DNA of 64,000 nucleotides, taken from contig NZ_SPJX01000184.1 of assembly GCF_004458765.1 (NCBI RefSeq), forward strand, positions 417,371 through 481,370. Reading direction: 5' to 3'. The position numbers were made by a program, and so were the translations under genes. The notes beneath the pieces are model-generated. The model saw nothing but the letters and a program-made list of their open reading frames with translations. It was not told where the DNA came from and did no database searches. Every line of letters begins with the position of its first letter. Position 1 is the first letter of the stretch. Origin of the DNA: Microvirga pakistanensis (GTDB lineage: Bacteria > Pseudomonadota > Alphaproteobacteria > Rhizobiales > Beijerinckiaceae). Below, piece by piece: positions 51,722 to 60,392 of the stretch.

Positions 51722-52029
51722 CTAGCGCGACCATTCATGATTTGTGTGTTTTTTGCTTTTGTCAGTCAACTGGTCTACGATTTGCCGAAAATAGACAGCG
51801 GTGGCAGCCTTAGGTTCTTCGGTAATAGAAACTAGATCCGAGATGCAGATCCTGGGGGCATAGCCTAACTTGGCGCGTAGCAAGAGTAGCAGCGCGGCCT
51901 CTGAACGGGAGCCGCCTGGTGGTAGACCTGCCCTAAGCGCGGCGATCTCGTATACAAAGTAGAGGTCTCGCTCCGACGCAGCTGGTGATAGGTCAGAAGT
52001 GGTCCATCCTGATCTATGCCTTAAGCCTC
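51722..52029 (-). pseudogene. Coding-like frame without a start codon, probable gene remnant
   Basis: An open frame of about 100 codons ends at TAG (51722-51724), overlapping the region upstream of the M23 gene. It has no ATG or GTG and follows an in-frame TGA, yet its translation looks protein-like ('ERDLYFVYEIAALRAGLPPGGSRSEAALLLLLRAKLGYAPRI' as pattern, then 'ATAVYFRQIVDQLTDK'). It may be the 3' end of a decayed gene. Not recognised. Confidence 0.3.
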
Positions 52030-52170
52030 AAAGACGTGCCTTGCGTGCCCGAGATGACAACCGTAACTTCGATCAGACGGGCTCCCTGTCTGGCACTGAC
52101 GTAATCACCCTAACTCATGGGGCACTGCCGGGAGCAGGCGCCGTCCACTCCTTCATTTATGGAACCGCTA

Positions 52171-53328
52171 CTACGTACCCCCTCGCAACTCGAAGGCCTT
52201 AGTCTCAGCGGGATGGATGACCCGCTCACCTAGATTGGCGATGAGCTGGTCTGGAGTGTCATAGCAGTGGATGGGCAGAACCCAAGGATAGCGCCTGAAG
52301 TGCTCGAACATGCTGTACTCGTCGCTTCCTTGCAGGAGCAGAGGCTGTACGGGAACGGATGGAAGATGAGGCACGATTGCACTGAGCTCTTGTGGGATGC
52401 TCTTGGCGTCTGTGATGTCTGCCAAAACGAACCGAGCCATATGTGCTAAGGTCGAGATGGTTTCGGTGATGTCCCGCCCTGCCGGCTTATCGAAGTCGAA
52501 GAGGATCGGCACGTAGTCGCGCTTGCGCAACTCTTCGCGAAGGGTATCGATCACCTTCTTCCGCTCCTCTGTAAACCGACCTAGGATCAAGACTGTTTTT
52601 TGGCCAATGGTGCGGATGACGTCGCGGATCTTCGGATTGTGGAGCAGGAGATAGACGAATTGGGCGACCTCGATGTCGTCGACGGTAATCTCGGGCTCAT
52701 CACCTTCGGTGATGACGAGGCTTTCCTGCTTGGCTCCCTCTAATTTCAGCTTCCACGCCGAGATGCCAAAGACGGTGCAATCCGTAAGATCCGCGCCGGC
52801 AAGATCCGCTCTGACCAAGGTTGCCCCGGAGAGGTCGGCCTTAACGAGCTTGGCCCTGACTAGGTCCGTACTGGTAAGGTTCGCTCTGATGAGGTTCGTC
52901 TCAGTGAGGTTCGCTCCGGACAGGTTTGCGTAGACGAGGTTCGCACTGGTAAGGTTTGCCCCTGTGAGGTTAGCCTCGGAGAAGTTCACCCCAACAAGGA
53001 TCGTCTCGAGGAGGTCCGCCCTTGTGAGGTTTGCTCCGGTGAGGTTTGCGGCAGGAAGGTACGCCCTGAAGAGGATTGCCTCAGCTAGGTTTGCTTCAAC
53101 TAGGTTGGCCCCACCAAGGCTCGCCTCGGTGAGGTTTGCACAAACCAAGTTCGCTCCGGAAAGATTAGCCTCAACAAGACTCGCCCAGCGGAGATCTGCC
53201 CAACGGAGGTCGACCCCACGGAGGTCAGCCCCGCCGAAGTTTGGACGAAAGTCAGGGTTGTCTGCACGCCATGCGTTCCAGGCATCTACGCCATGCTTGA
53301 GCTTGGCGATGTGCTCCTCGTTGGCCAT
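52171..53328 (-). CDS. Pentapeptide-repeat protein with C-terminal TIR-like domain
   Basis: 385 residues from the ATG at 53328, preceded by GGAGGT 4 bases away. Residues 30-190 are about 32 A(N/D)Lxx pentapeptide repeats (ANLSG, ANLTE, ADLSG), which form a right-handed square beta-helix. A linker leads to an alpha/beta domain at 244-340: 'KTVLILGRFTEERKKVIDTLREELRK', 'YVPILFDFDKP', 'ETISTLAHMARFVLADITDAKSIPQELSAIVP'. The strand-helix order and the Glu in 'IPQELSAI' resemble TIR domains, where such a Glu cleaves NAD+. It contains no membrane segment. The combination suggests a sensor joined to a signalling or suicidal effector domain; enzymatic activity is inference. Confidence 0.72.
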   Translation of the reverse strand: MANEEHIAKLKHGVDAWNAWRADNPDFRPNFGGADLRGVDLRWADLRWASLVEANLSGANLVCANLTEASLGGANLVEANLAEAILFRAYLPAANLTGANLTRADLLETILVGVNFSEANLTGANLTSANLVYANLSGANLTETNLIRANLTSTDLVRAKLVKADLSGATLVRADLAGADLTDCTVFGISAWKLKLEGAKQESLVITEGDEPEITVDDIEVAQFVYLLLHNPKIRDVIRTIGQKTVLILGRFTEERKKVIDTLREELRKRDYVPILFDFDKPAGRDITETISTLAHMARFVLADITDAKSIPQELSAIVPHLPSVPVQPLLLQGSDEYSMFEHFRRYPWVLPIHCYDTPDQLIANLGERVIHPAETKAFELRGGT

Positions 53329-53960
53329 GGCCACCTCCGGGATTTAATCAACCTATCCTGCGCGCAAGGTAGCGATCCCGCAAACGAGCCATCCTGCGGG
53401 AGTGAAAACCCGCGGCGAATTCTCTGTGAACGCATTTAAGAAACTACAAATTGCAACCAAGTCCCCCAACCAACGCTTGCTATTTCATAGATCTCTGCAA
53501 ACTCGCTGCCGCTTCACCTAGACGATAGCGTTTTAGTGCATGGCCGGTCTCAGTGGCATACGCCTCCACCGAACCATGCCTGTTGGTACCAAGCAAGTCC
53601 TAGCTGCGCACTTGACGAAGTTGCATCAATGCCTTCCTGCTGGCGCGACGTATTAGGACGAACGCACGCTGCGTCCGGCGTTCTGAAATCGTCCCATACG
53701 TCATGCTTCGATAGCGACGTTCGCCGCGCTATGCTTTCATGTGTAATAAAATTATAGTATTCCGGGTTCATTGAGCGAGGCGATTAGCAATCCGTCTGCA
53801 AAGGATCTCCGATAGTCAGAAGCCGCAAGCGCTATGAACTCACCAGATGTCAGTTCGTCAGATTACATGAGTGTAGACACCAATCCGTCGCATAGCACAT
53901 CGTCGCTCCAGGGCGGGCAGGTTCGCGGTATAGTGTAGGTGGTAAGCTAGTCAGGCGACG
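53329..53960. other. About 630-bp region without a gene
   Basis: Upstream of the pentapeptide-TIR gene. Frames on both strands (for example around 53540-53770) are antiparallel chance frames without initiation signals. The gene's promoter must lie in its first part. Confidence 0.4.
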
Positions 53961-54105
53961 CAGCATGGGACACAATGGCATACCATGACAGGTTATGCGA
54001 CTTCATAAGGTTAGGGACGGCAGGTCAGAAGTGAGACAATATGGGATCCTACAGCATGGGATCCTACAGCACACCGTGAAATGCTATGAGACAGCATGGG
54101 ACAAC
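53961..54105. repeat. CATGGGACA-type short repeats, left cluster
   Basis: Contains CAGCATGGGACAC (53961), GACAATATGGGA (54034), a perfect 15-bp tandem duplication ATGGGATCCTACAGC (54041-54055 and 54056-54070), and GACAGCATGGGACAAC (54090). The same word, CATGGGACA, recurs at 56461-56600 on the far side of the IS630 copy. The arrangement resembles decayed iterons or binding sites. Confidence 0.5.
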
Positions 54106-54258
54106 GTGCGGCACAGGTGGCAATTCGGAAATTGCGAGACGGAACCCTTAAATCGGATCGAACGGGCGAACGGCCGCGCACAGCGGGAATGCGTGGATCA
54201 GGTAATCAGAGTGGTCCGCATGGAGCGCGCGAAGGCACAGCGATAGATCGTCAACATG

Positions 54259-55429
54259 TCAGCTCTTCTCTTCCGTCGTCGCTTCGGGTCCTTCCTCAGA
54301 AAATTCGTGGCCAGGGTGGGGCTGAGCCCCAGATTGAGAGCGCTTTCGACCTTCTTCGAAGCACATGCTTCCAAAACGTATCCCAGCCCAAAGATATCGT
54401 TTCGTCCTCACATAGCAGAGGTGCAGCGGCTCATCTAAAACAGAAAGTCTCGATTGTGACATTGTATCTATGGAAGATTCGACTTCGACGGGCTCATACC
54501 CGCAGTTCCTGATGTAGTTCTGGCACTCATTCGGCTCGAAGGCGTCAAGCAGTTCTCCGATCGTGGTCCAGAGCACCTCCTTGGTACGTGCGCCCGCCTT
54601 GCGCAGGAGCGCCTTGAGCTTGGCGAACAGTTGCTCGATCGGATTGAGATCGGGGCTGTAGGGCGGCAGATACAGCAGGCTGGCTCCGACACCTCGGATT
54701 GCCTCCTCAACGCCTGCCACTTTGTGAGCGGCCAGATTGTCGAGCACGACCACATCGCCAGGTGAGAGCGCTGGCGCCAGCATCTGCTCTACATAAGCCT
54801 TGAAGATCTCGCCCCGCATGGGCCCATCTACCACGAGCGGTGCGATGCTCCCGTTCTCGCGCAGGCCGGCCACAAAGGTAGTGGTGAGCCAATGTCCGTG
54901 CGGCACCGCATCGACCACCCGCCGCCCGCGCGGTGCCCTACCGTAGCGCCGGGTCATGTTGGTGGCCGTGCCGGTCTCGTCCAGGAACACAAAGCGGCTT
55001 GCGTCCATGAAGCGTTGCCACACCCGAAAGCGGCGGCGCTCCTGGGCTACGTCCGGCCGGTCCTGCTCGGCCGCCCGGAGTGTCTTTTTTGTGCGTCAGG
55101 TCCATGCGCTTGAGCATCAGGTGAATGGTCGAGAGGGCTTGCACCTCGATCCCGCGGGCGCGCAGTTCGGCCTGGATCTCGGCCAGCGTGATGCCGGACT
55201 TGGCGTCCACCAGGGAGCGGAGCAGATCCTGGTGCGGCTCGAGCACCGGACGACGATGGCCGCCGACGCGCTCTGGGGTGACCGAGCCGGTCTCGCGCAG
55301 CCGCCGCATCAGCTTCACGGCGGCCGAGGGGCTGACCTCATAACGAGCCGCAGCCGGGCGGATCGAACTACCCCTCTCAACCGCCCGCACAATGCGCCGG
55401 CGCAGATCCTGCGATAACGGTGTGGTCAT
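54259..55429 (-). pseudogene. IS630 transposase, frameshifted and with an eroded 3' end
   Basis: The N-terminal frame (from 55429) gives 'SQDLRRRIVRAVERGSSIRPAAARYEVSPSAAVKLM'; the catalytic frame (from about 55090 downward) gives 'FVFLDETGTATNM', '[11 protein letters not shown]' and 'PYSPDLNPIEQ'. The two join if one A is removed from the six-A run (55085-55090) in the 'LTHKK' region, matching the intact relative at 61161-62105 ('HKKSLRAAEQDRA'). The C-terminal stop after 'NCGYE' has also been lost, so the frame runs on past the element end to 54259. Confidence 0.85.
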
Positions 55430-55505
55430 GTCGAGCCTCTGTGCTCACGCCCCTGACCACCAGCGAGGCAGACTTCCCGATTCCGTTCAACCCCAAACCG
55501 CTCTA
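54469..55505 (-). mobile_element. IS630-family insertion sequence (decayed copy)
   Basis: The right end is TAGAGCGG read inward from 55505; the left end near 54469 (TATGGAAGATTCGAC) aligns with the left end of the related intact copy at 61146 (TAGAGCGGATTCGAT) but is eroded. Length is about 1.04 kb. The transposase inside is frameshifted. Confidence 0.7.
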
Positions 55506-55554
55506 GTAAGACGGCGGGGTGCGCGTTACCCGATGGAGTGGGGCACCGGGAAGG

Positions 55555-55690
55555 ACCCGTGTCACAAGCCGCCACATGTGACGTTGCGTGATAGGTGACG
55601 CATGCGGCGCCGCCCCCTCACACCCTGAAGGGTGAGGGGCAAGCAGCGTCACACGTGTCACAATCCCTTATTGGTGACGGCAACGCGTGA
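55555..55690. repeat. GTGACG/CGTCAC repeat cluster with a strong hairpin
   Basis: Within 135 bp the words GTGTCAC, TGTGACG, GGTGACGC, GCGTCAC, GTGTCAC, GGTGACG and CGTGACG occur on both strands, some as facing pairs. In the middle, CCCCTCA/TGAGGGG (55614-55639) encloses CCC-TGAA-GGG, forming a stable stem-loop. It sits just downstream of the truncated ATPase gene and may include its terminator. Confidence 0.5.
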
Positions 55691-55694
55691 CGCT

Positions 55695-56465
55695 TCACTT
55701 GACCCGCCAAATAAGCTCGATCTGACCGCTGCTCTGGTGCCCAATCAAGTCGTCACGGCAGGCTGCGTCGAGTGCCCGCTTCCACGCATTCCGAAACGCG
55801 CTTCCTTTTTTGGCAGCAGACTCTCCGGTCACATACCTGCGCTCGAAACAGTTCCGCACAACCTGCAAATCGACGGCGCGAACCTCAGGACCGTCGCCGA
55901 ATACACGATGTGGCCGTCCGGCATTCGGCAACGCCTCGTCAAGAGCCTTCCGGAACTCCTGGTCGCCCCTGCCGCCCTTGGAAGTGGGCGCCGGCGGGCC
56001 CTCTAGGTCATCACCTAGCATGTTCACCGCGCAGGACGTCACCAGATCGCCATCCTCGTCTGTGCCAAGTGACACAGGCTCGAGCGCGAACTTGCCGAGC
56101 GGCCCAGTCGATCCACGCCTGAGCTTCCTCAGGACGAGCGAACGGGACTTCACCGTGCCGGTAAGCGGGTCTCCATGAGCAAGGACATAGATTTCAGCAT
56201 CAGCCCCTGCGCCAAATGCACTTGCCCCACGCGATCCTGCCTCGACGTTTTTCCCAAGATGAGTGATCGGCATACAAAGGATGTAACGCTCCTTGGCAAA
56301 ACAAGAAAGGCGCCGCATGAGGTCGGCGGCTGCGGCATTATCGTTTTCATCCTCCAGCCCAAACGCCGCCGCGAGCGTATCAATTGCCAAGAGCCGGATC
56401 ACAGCATCAAAGCGATGGTGCATATCCGCTTCAGCCTCCGCAAAGGCATCACCTCGGCAGAGCAT
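55695..56465 (-). pseudogene. 5'-truncated RecA-like (AAA_25/RepA-type) ATPase
   Basis: 256 residues corresponding to the C-terminal two thirds of a phage/plasmid RecA-like ATPase. The Walker B region is present ('IRLLAIDTLAAAFGLEDENDNAAAADLMRRLS'), followed by 'MPITHLGKNVEAGSRGASAFGAGADAEIYVL' and 'LVLRKLRRGSTGPLGKFALEPVSLGTDEDGD'. The Walker A half and everything upstream are missing; the frame instead runs into the CATGGGACA repeat array at 56461-56600. The ATG at 56465 lies in that array and has no ribosome-binding site. Intact relatives accompany P4-type primases in integrative elements, as here. Probably nonfunctional. Confidence 0.7.
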
Positions 56466-56600
56466 GGGACAACATGGGACACGGGGCCAATGGGCGGCAG
56501 TTTAGCAGGTCATATCGGACTAATGGGACAACATGGGACACGCGGGGACAGGATGAGACAAGGGCGGACAACATGGGACGCGGGGGGACAGCATGAGACA
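56461..56600. repeat. CATGGGACA-type short repeats, right cluster
   Basis: Repeated units include ATGGGACAACATGGGACAC at 56464 and again at 56523, followed by further variants GGGGACAGGATGAGACA, GGACAACATGGGACG and GGGGACAGCATGAGACA to 56600. Consensus GACAnCATGGGACA in direct orientation at roughly helical spacing. It is at the broken 5' end of the RecA-like ATPase gene. Confidence 0.65.
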
Positions 56601-56814
56601 TCAAAGCCGCTCCGGGTCCTTCCCCGCAGAGCCGTCTTCCGGGGGGCGCGCGGAGCGCCGTCTGTGGGAGTTTTCGGAGAAATTTTCAAAACGGTTCAGG
56701 GGTAGATGAGGCGAGTTGCGTTACGCGTTCTGATTGTTCTCGCAGAGGTGAGGGAGGTTTGCTTCTAACGCATTAACAGGGACGAAGGAAACCCCGCCGA
56801 AGCGGGGCTCATTA
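56601..56814. other. Interval between repeat cluster and small paralogous genes
   Basis: Holds no gene. The segment GAAACCCCGCCGAAGCGGGGCTC (about 56789-56811) contains CCCCGC/GCGGGG and can fold into a stem-loop just downstream of the minus-strand gene ending at 56815; it is a candidate terminator. Confidence 0.4.
56789..56814 (-). terminator. Candidate terminator of the small-paralogue operon
   Basis: CCCCGC and GCGGGG surround CGAA, forming a compact GC stem-loop immediately after the stop at 56815 on the minus strand. On that strand the stem is followed by TTTCCTTCGTCC, a modest pyrimidine-rich tract. Confidence 0.5.
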
Positions 56815-57171
56815 TTAGTCTCTCCCCTTCGCGAATTTTGTCGCTGTATGTGAGTGTGATGCTGACCTAAGGATACCTTGATCCTTAAGGATGATTTTTA
56901 CCCACCAGTATACATCATGGAACGCAAAGTCTGATGGAGATTGCATCGGCTTCTGCCTAGAAAACCGAACGATGTCATCATTGTCGATGAACTTCATTTG
57001 CCTCTTGTCGATTTCTGCAGCTACCCTCTCCGCGTAGGCGAAAACGTCCTTGGGAAGCTCGCCAAATGCAACGAGTGTTTCTACCACTCTCCGACTTCTC
57101 TCCTCTTCCGTGTGGCGCGAACCGAGAAAGGCGAACTTAAGGTTGCCAGCAAGTGTTCTATTATTCATCAA
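56815..57171 (-). CDS. Small helical protein, paralogue of the gene upstream
   Basis: 118 residues, soluble, helical. 'VVETLVAFGELPKDVFAYAERVAAEIDKRQMKFIDNDDIVRF' aligns with 'MIEVLVKNDLLPHEIVTYADRIEQVIRRDRRQWVPDDDMEPW' in the gene immediately upstream, and both end in a 'K.IL...GIL/GVL' helix, so the two arose by duplication. It overlaps that gene by 4 bases (ATGA). No known family recognised. It lies downstream of a P4-type primase; replication accessory or regulatory roles are both possible. Confidence 0.65.
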   Translation of the reverse strand: MMNNRTLAGNLKFAFLGSRHTEEERSRRVVETLVAFGELPKDVFAYAERVAAEIDKRQMKFIDNDDIVRFSRQKPMQSPSDFAFHDVYWWVKIILKDQGILRSASHSHTATKFAKGRD

Positions 57172-57515
57172 TCGACCTTGCAGAATAGAGTTGGAGTTCC
57201 GCCGATGAGATCAGCAGCTTTCAGAACGCCTCTTGCGACGAGAAGATGCTTGGCGAGTGCGAAACACTTTGTGAAGTGACGTGCTTTGACCCTCTCGCCC
57301 CCACGGGCCCAAGGCTCCATATCATCATCTGGGACCCATTGGCGCCTATCCCGGCGAATGACCTGCTCAATCCGATCTGCATATGTGACAATCTCATGAG
57401 GGAGAAGGTCGTTCTTCACGAGGACTTCGATCATCCTGCCCTTGATAATTCCTGCATTGTCATTGTCGAATACCGGATCCGCGAACGACAGCTCCATTCT
57501 TACCTTCCAACTCAT
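57168..57515 (-). CDS. Small helical protein, first of two tandem paralogues
   Basis: 115 residues from the ATG at 57515, which has AAGGAGAG 5-7 bases upstream; the frame is open further, but that part is Ser/Arg-rich noise. Starts MSWKVRMELSFADPVFDNDN. It shares the LV..N.LLPHE...YADRIE..I core with the downstream gene. Unknown family. It starts 264 bp after the primase stop, with a 17-bp inverted repeat between. Confidence 0.65.
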   Translation of the reverse strand: MSWKVRMELSFADPVFDNDNAGIIKGRMIEVLVKNDLLPHEIVTYADRIEQVIRRDRRQWVPDDDMEPWARGGERVKARHFTKCFALAKHLLVARGVLKAADLIGGTPTLFCKVD

Positions 57516-57644
57516 CACTACTCTCCTTCTTGTTAATACAAAGCTGCTTTGTCTGATCACGAGTCGTGCCAGTGACGTTGTCAAACTTGTGGAGGCGAAC
57601 TCGTCCCGTTCGGACGAACGTCGCCTTGTCATAGCCTGACTGCA

Positions 57645-57752
57645 GGGGGACGCAGGGGACGTTTTCGTGATGATTCTCCCATTCTTCTCACGAAGCGGCT
57701 TTCCCGTGCAGAGAACAGGAGATTCAGCACAAATGCGTCCCCTGCGTCCCCC
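57645..57752. repeat. 17-bp perfect inverted repeat flanking 74 bp
   Basis: GGGGGACGCAGGGGACG at 57645-57661 and its exact complement at 57736-57752. Each arm is itself two near-copies of GGGGACG. It lies between the primase gene and the small paralogues. It could be a replication-origin or regulator-binding element. Confidence 0.65.
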
Positions 57753-57778
57753 AACGACGACACTCGGCATAATCAAAC

Positions 57779-60259
57779 TCAAAGAAATGCACCTTCACCG
57801 GTGACATTCCGCTGTAATAGGAACCCGAAGAATGCACGCCCGCGCTTGCGGCTCGGATCGGGCGTGAACCCTCTCGCCTTCAGTATCCGTGAAAAGGACA
57901 TCTTAGATCCGTAGGCCACACCTTGGCTTGCGCAGAATTGGCGGTACGACTCAAAAGCGTCCGCAATTGTCGTGCGCGCCGCTCCGTCGGCCTCACAGCA
58001 TTCCTCGAGCCATAGTCCAATTAGGTCTGTATCTGCCTGGTACTCTGCTGTCGTGGCTTTGATAGCGGTAGGGATCCTGAGGCCGTCTCGCTGCCACTGC
58101 AAAGCTCCTTCGATCGCCCAGTTCAGCACACCTGGGAGCTCTTGTGCGATGATCTGACGGTCTAAGTCAGGAATGATCTCATGCGCCTCCAGTTGACGCG
58201 GAAACAGGATGGGCACGATACGACGCCAAAAGCCATGCCCGGCATCCGTGACCCCCGGTAGATAGTTGCCGCGTACCCAAAGCGTGTGGGTCGGCATAAA
58301 GTCAAACGCTTCCTTTTGAAGAAAGCGGGCCGACATCTTCTCGCGGGAGTTCATCTCCTTCATCCGCTGGTCGTCCCAAATGTCCCCTTGAGCAACCTCA
58401 TTGACGAGCGCGATACGCTTACCCGGAAGCCGCGCCTTGAGACGCTCCGCCTCGTTCTCGTGCTTGTTCTTCGTGACGAGCGGCGACCCGAGTGTCACCG
58501 CATAGTCACCCAGGAGCTCGGCGAGGATATTGGCGAAAACGCTCTTTCCGTTCGCACCCTTGCCATAGAGAAAGAACCATCTCTCCTCATCAACGAGACC
58601 TGTGAGCGTGTACCCAATTGCTCGCTGCAGGAAGCTCCTTATTGCGGAGTCGGGTTGTACGGTCTGCAGGAACCTACGCCATTTGGGGCAGTCTGCGTCT
58701 GGATCAAAGACGGCACCAGCCTGTTTAGAGATGTGTTGGCTTGGGTGTGGCTCCAAGAACTGTCCTGTCCGTAGGTCCACAACGCCGTTGCGGACGCCTA
58801 ACAGCATTGGGTCTCGATCAAACTCATTGATGCTTGCCCACATACCCGGCACGCTCATCGCGGCCCCAATGATATTACGGACCTTCGACAGCGACTCGTA
58901 GAATCGCTCGGCCTTACGGGCGAGAGCTTTGTTCGAATCAGATGGCTCAGCACGGTAGCGCTCGTGCGCAGCTACGAGCTCCTCTTCGACTACGATATTA
59001 GCGAACTGCTCGATCTCTGGTATAGACACCGAGGTCCAATTAGCCCCGGCCCACCCGTACCACTGTTGTAGTTGGGGAATGTAGATCAACTTCCCCTGGT
59101 AACGTTTTGCAAAACTCTTGCCATACCAGAGCTCGCCGTAAACGCCCAGCTCAGCTCGTGCCTTCTCCGCTGGTGGCTGCCAACCGCTCAGGCGGGCGAG
59201 CTTTTGTATATAGCGCGCCGTTATCGGCTGTCTGCCTGCTCGGCCACGAAACGAGTCCCACGCATGGTTCGTATTGGCGGCATGATAGCCAGACCATCTC
59301 TTCGACCACTCATGTGCGAGCGCTCGTCCTTCATCGGAGCCACTCGTCTCGTGGTGGATGGCGGCAAGAACTCTGAGCCACCATGCTCGGTCTTTGTGAT
59401 CGGGCGCACTGCCATCGTTGGGGATTGCCATAACTGCGCTTCGGAGGACCTCCTGTGTCAGCCCAAGTGGCCGCTGGCTTTCCGCTGAGGCAAGAAAGTT
59501 GAGGTCATCATCGAGGTCGACGCCCCGGTCCGAGAGCGCCTTAGACCGATTATCCTCTGCCTTCCCCGGGATGGATGGCAGGCGATCCCGTTCGATTTCA
59601 CCTTCAGCGTTCCAGTAGTCACTAAGCAGGTCATCAGGATCGAGGAGCGCGCCGCAGATGTGACCGGCATAAAACTCACCGTCACTACACACTGAAGACC
59701 AGAACATCGCCCGCTCTGGCTCAGCAGAGGCTGGATCAAGACCATGCGCCGCAAGGCCCATCTTATTGGCTAAGATGGCCACGAGCGCCCTGTACTCATG
59801 CCGGTTCACAGGTCGCGCAAGTAAGATCACTATACGCACGCGAATGTCGTCACTGCGATGTGATCGTGTGGTACTCCAAACTGCCTCATAGTCGCCACCG
59901 GGGAGGGCACCAACGGTGAGAAGCAGGTCGAATGCCCTTTGACTCATTCCGTCAAAATCGAGCGACAGTACGTAGCAGTCTTCTACGGTCTCAGCGCTTC
60001 GGATGTCATCCGCACATGGGCCGGAAACAAAAAATCCATGCCGGCCTTTCGGTTTGATTTTCTGTCTTGAAGAGAGTGCCAAGTACTGAGAGGAGGTTTG
60101 TGTGTCGCGGCGCTCTTTAACGAGCCTCTGGCGAAATACGCCCCACGGTTCCTTCCTGGTTTGAGCGCGTCCCAAGTTGCTATTGCCGATCGAGAAACGA
60201 ATGCGCAGATCATCATGCTCGCCGCGTTGTTCCGCGGCGAGGTTCTTATTTTCTTTCAT
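57779..60259 (-). CDS. P4-type phage/plasmid primase-helicase
   Basis: An 826-residue protein. Residues 80-240 resemble a primase/PrimPol-like fold ('VEDCYVLSLDFDGMSQRAFDLLL', 'STTRSHRSDDIRVRIVILLARPV'). A PriCT-like region follows at 255-345 ('WWLRVLAAIHHETSGSDEGRALAHEWSKRW'). The D5_N domain ('PMLLGVRNGVVDLRTGQFLEPHP') leads to the superfamily 3 helicase with Walker A GKGANGKS (566-573), then 'GKRIALVNEVAQGD' and 'HTLWVRGNYLPGVTDAGHGFWRRIVPILFP'. Such proteins start and drive replication of satellite phages, plasmids and integrative elements. GAGG is 5 bases from the ATG. Full length and apparently intact, unlike the ATPase gene downstream. Confidence 0.92.
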   Translation of the reverse strand: MKENKNLAAEQRGEHDDLRIRFSIGNSNLGRAQTRKEPWGVFRQRLVKERRDTQTSSQYLALSSRQKIKPKGRHGFFVSGPCADDIRSAETVEDCYVLSLDFDGMSQRAFDLLLTVGALPGGDYEAVWSTTRSHRSDDIRVRIVILLARPVNRHEYRALVAILANKMGLAAHGLDPASAEPERAMFWSSVCSDGEFYAGHICGALLDPDDLLSDYWNAEGEIERDRLPSIPGKAEDNRSKALSDRGVDLDDDLNFLASAESQRPLGLTQEVLRSAVMAIPNDGSAPDHKDRAWWLRVLAAIHHETSGSDEGRALAHEWSKRWSGYHAANTNHAWDSFRGRAGRQPITARYIQKLARLSGWQPPAEKARAELGVYGELWYGKSFAKRYQGKLIYIPQLQQWYGWAGANWTSVSIPEIEQFANIVVEEELVAAHERYRAEPSDSNKALARKAERFYESLSKVRNIIGAAMSVPGMWASINEFDRDPMLLGVRNGVVDLRTGQFLEPHPSQHISKQAGAVFDPDADCPKWRRFLQTVQPDSAIRSFLQRAIGYTLTGLVDEERWFFLYGKGANGKSVFANILAELLGDYAVTLGSPLVTKNKHENEAERLKARLPGKRIALVNEVAQGDIWDDQRMKEMNSREKMSARFLQKEAFDFMPTHTLWVRGNYLPGVTDAGHGFWRRIVPILFPRQLEAHEIIPDLDRQIIAQELPGVLNWAIEGALQWQRDGLRIPTAIKATTAEYQADTDLIGLWLEECCEADGAARTTIADAFESYRQFCASQGVAYGSKMSFSRILKARGFTPDPSRKRGRAFFGFLLQRNVTGEGAFL

Positions 60260-60392
60260 ATTAGCCTCGTAAATTGCTAGTTTGAACGTACTGCCGCTGG
60301 AGAGCAGTGGCGTTCAGAAGGACACAGCGCTCCGTTCGCCGGATGCACTGCGCCCGTCGCTAGGTTGAAGTTTGGGTGAAAGGGGGGAGCTC

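Noticed and set aside
54041..54070. 15-bp tandem repeat considered as a CRISPR fragment
   Set aside because: Only two adjacent copies without spacers, and related words occur irregularly nearby.
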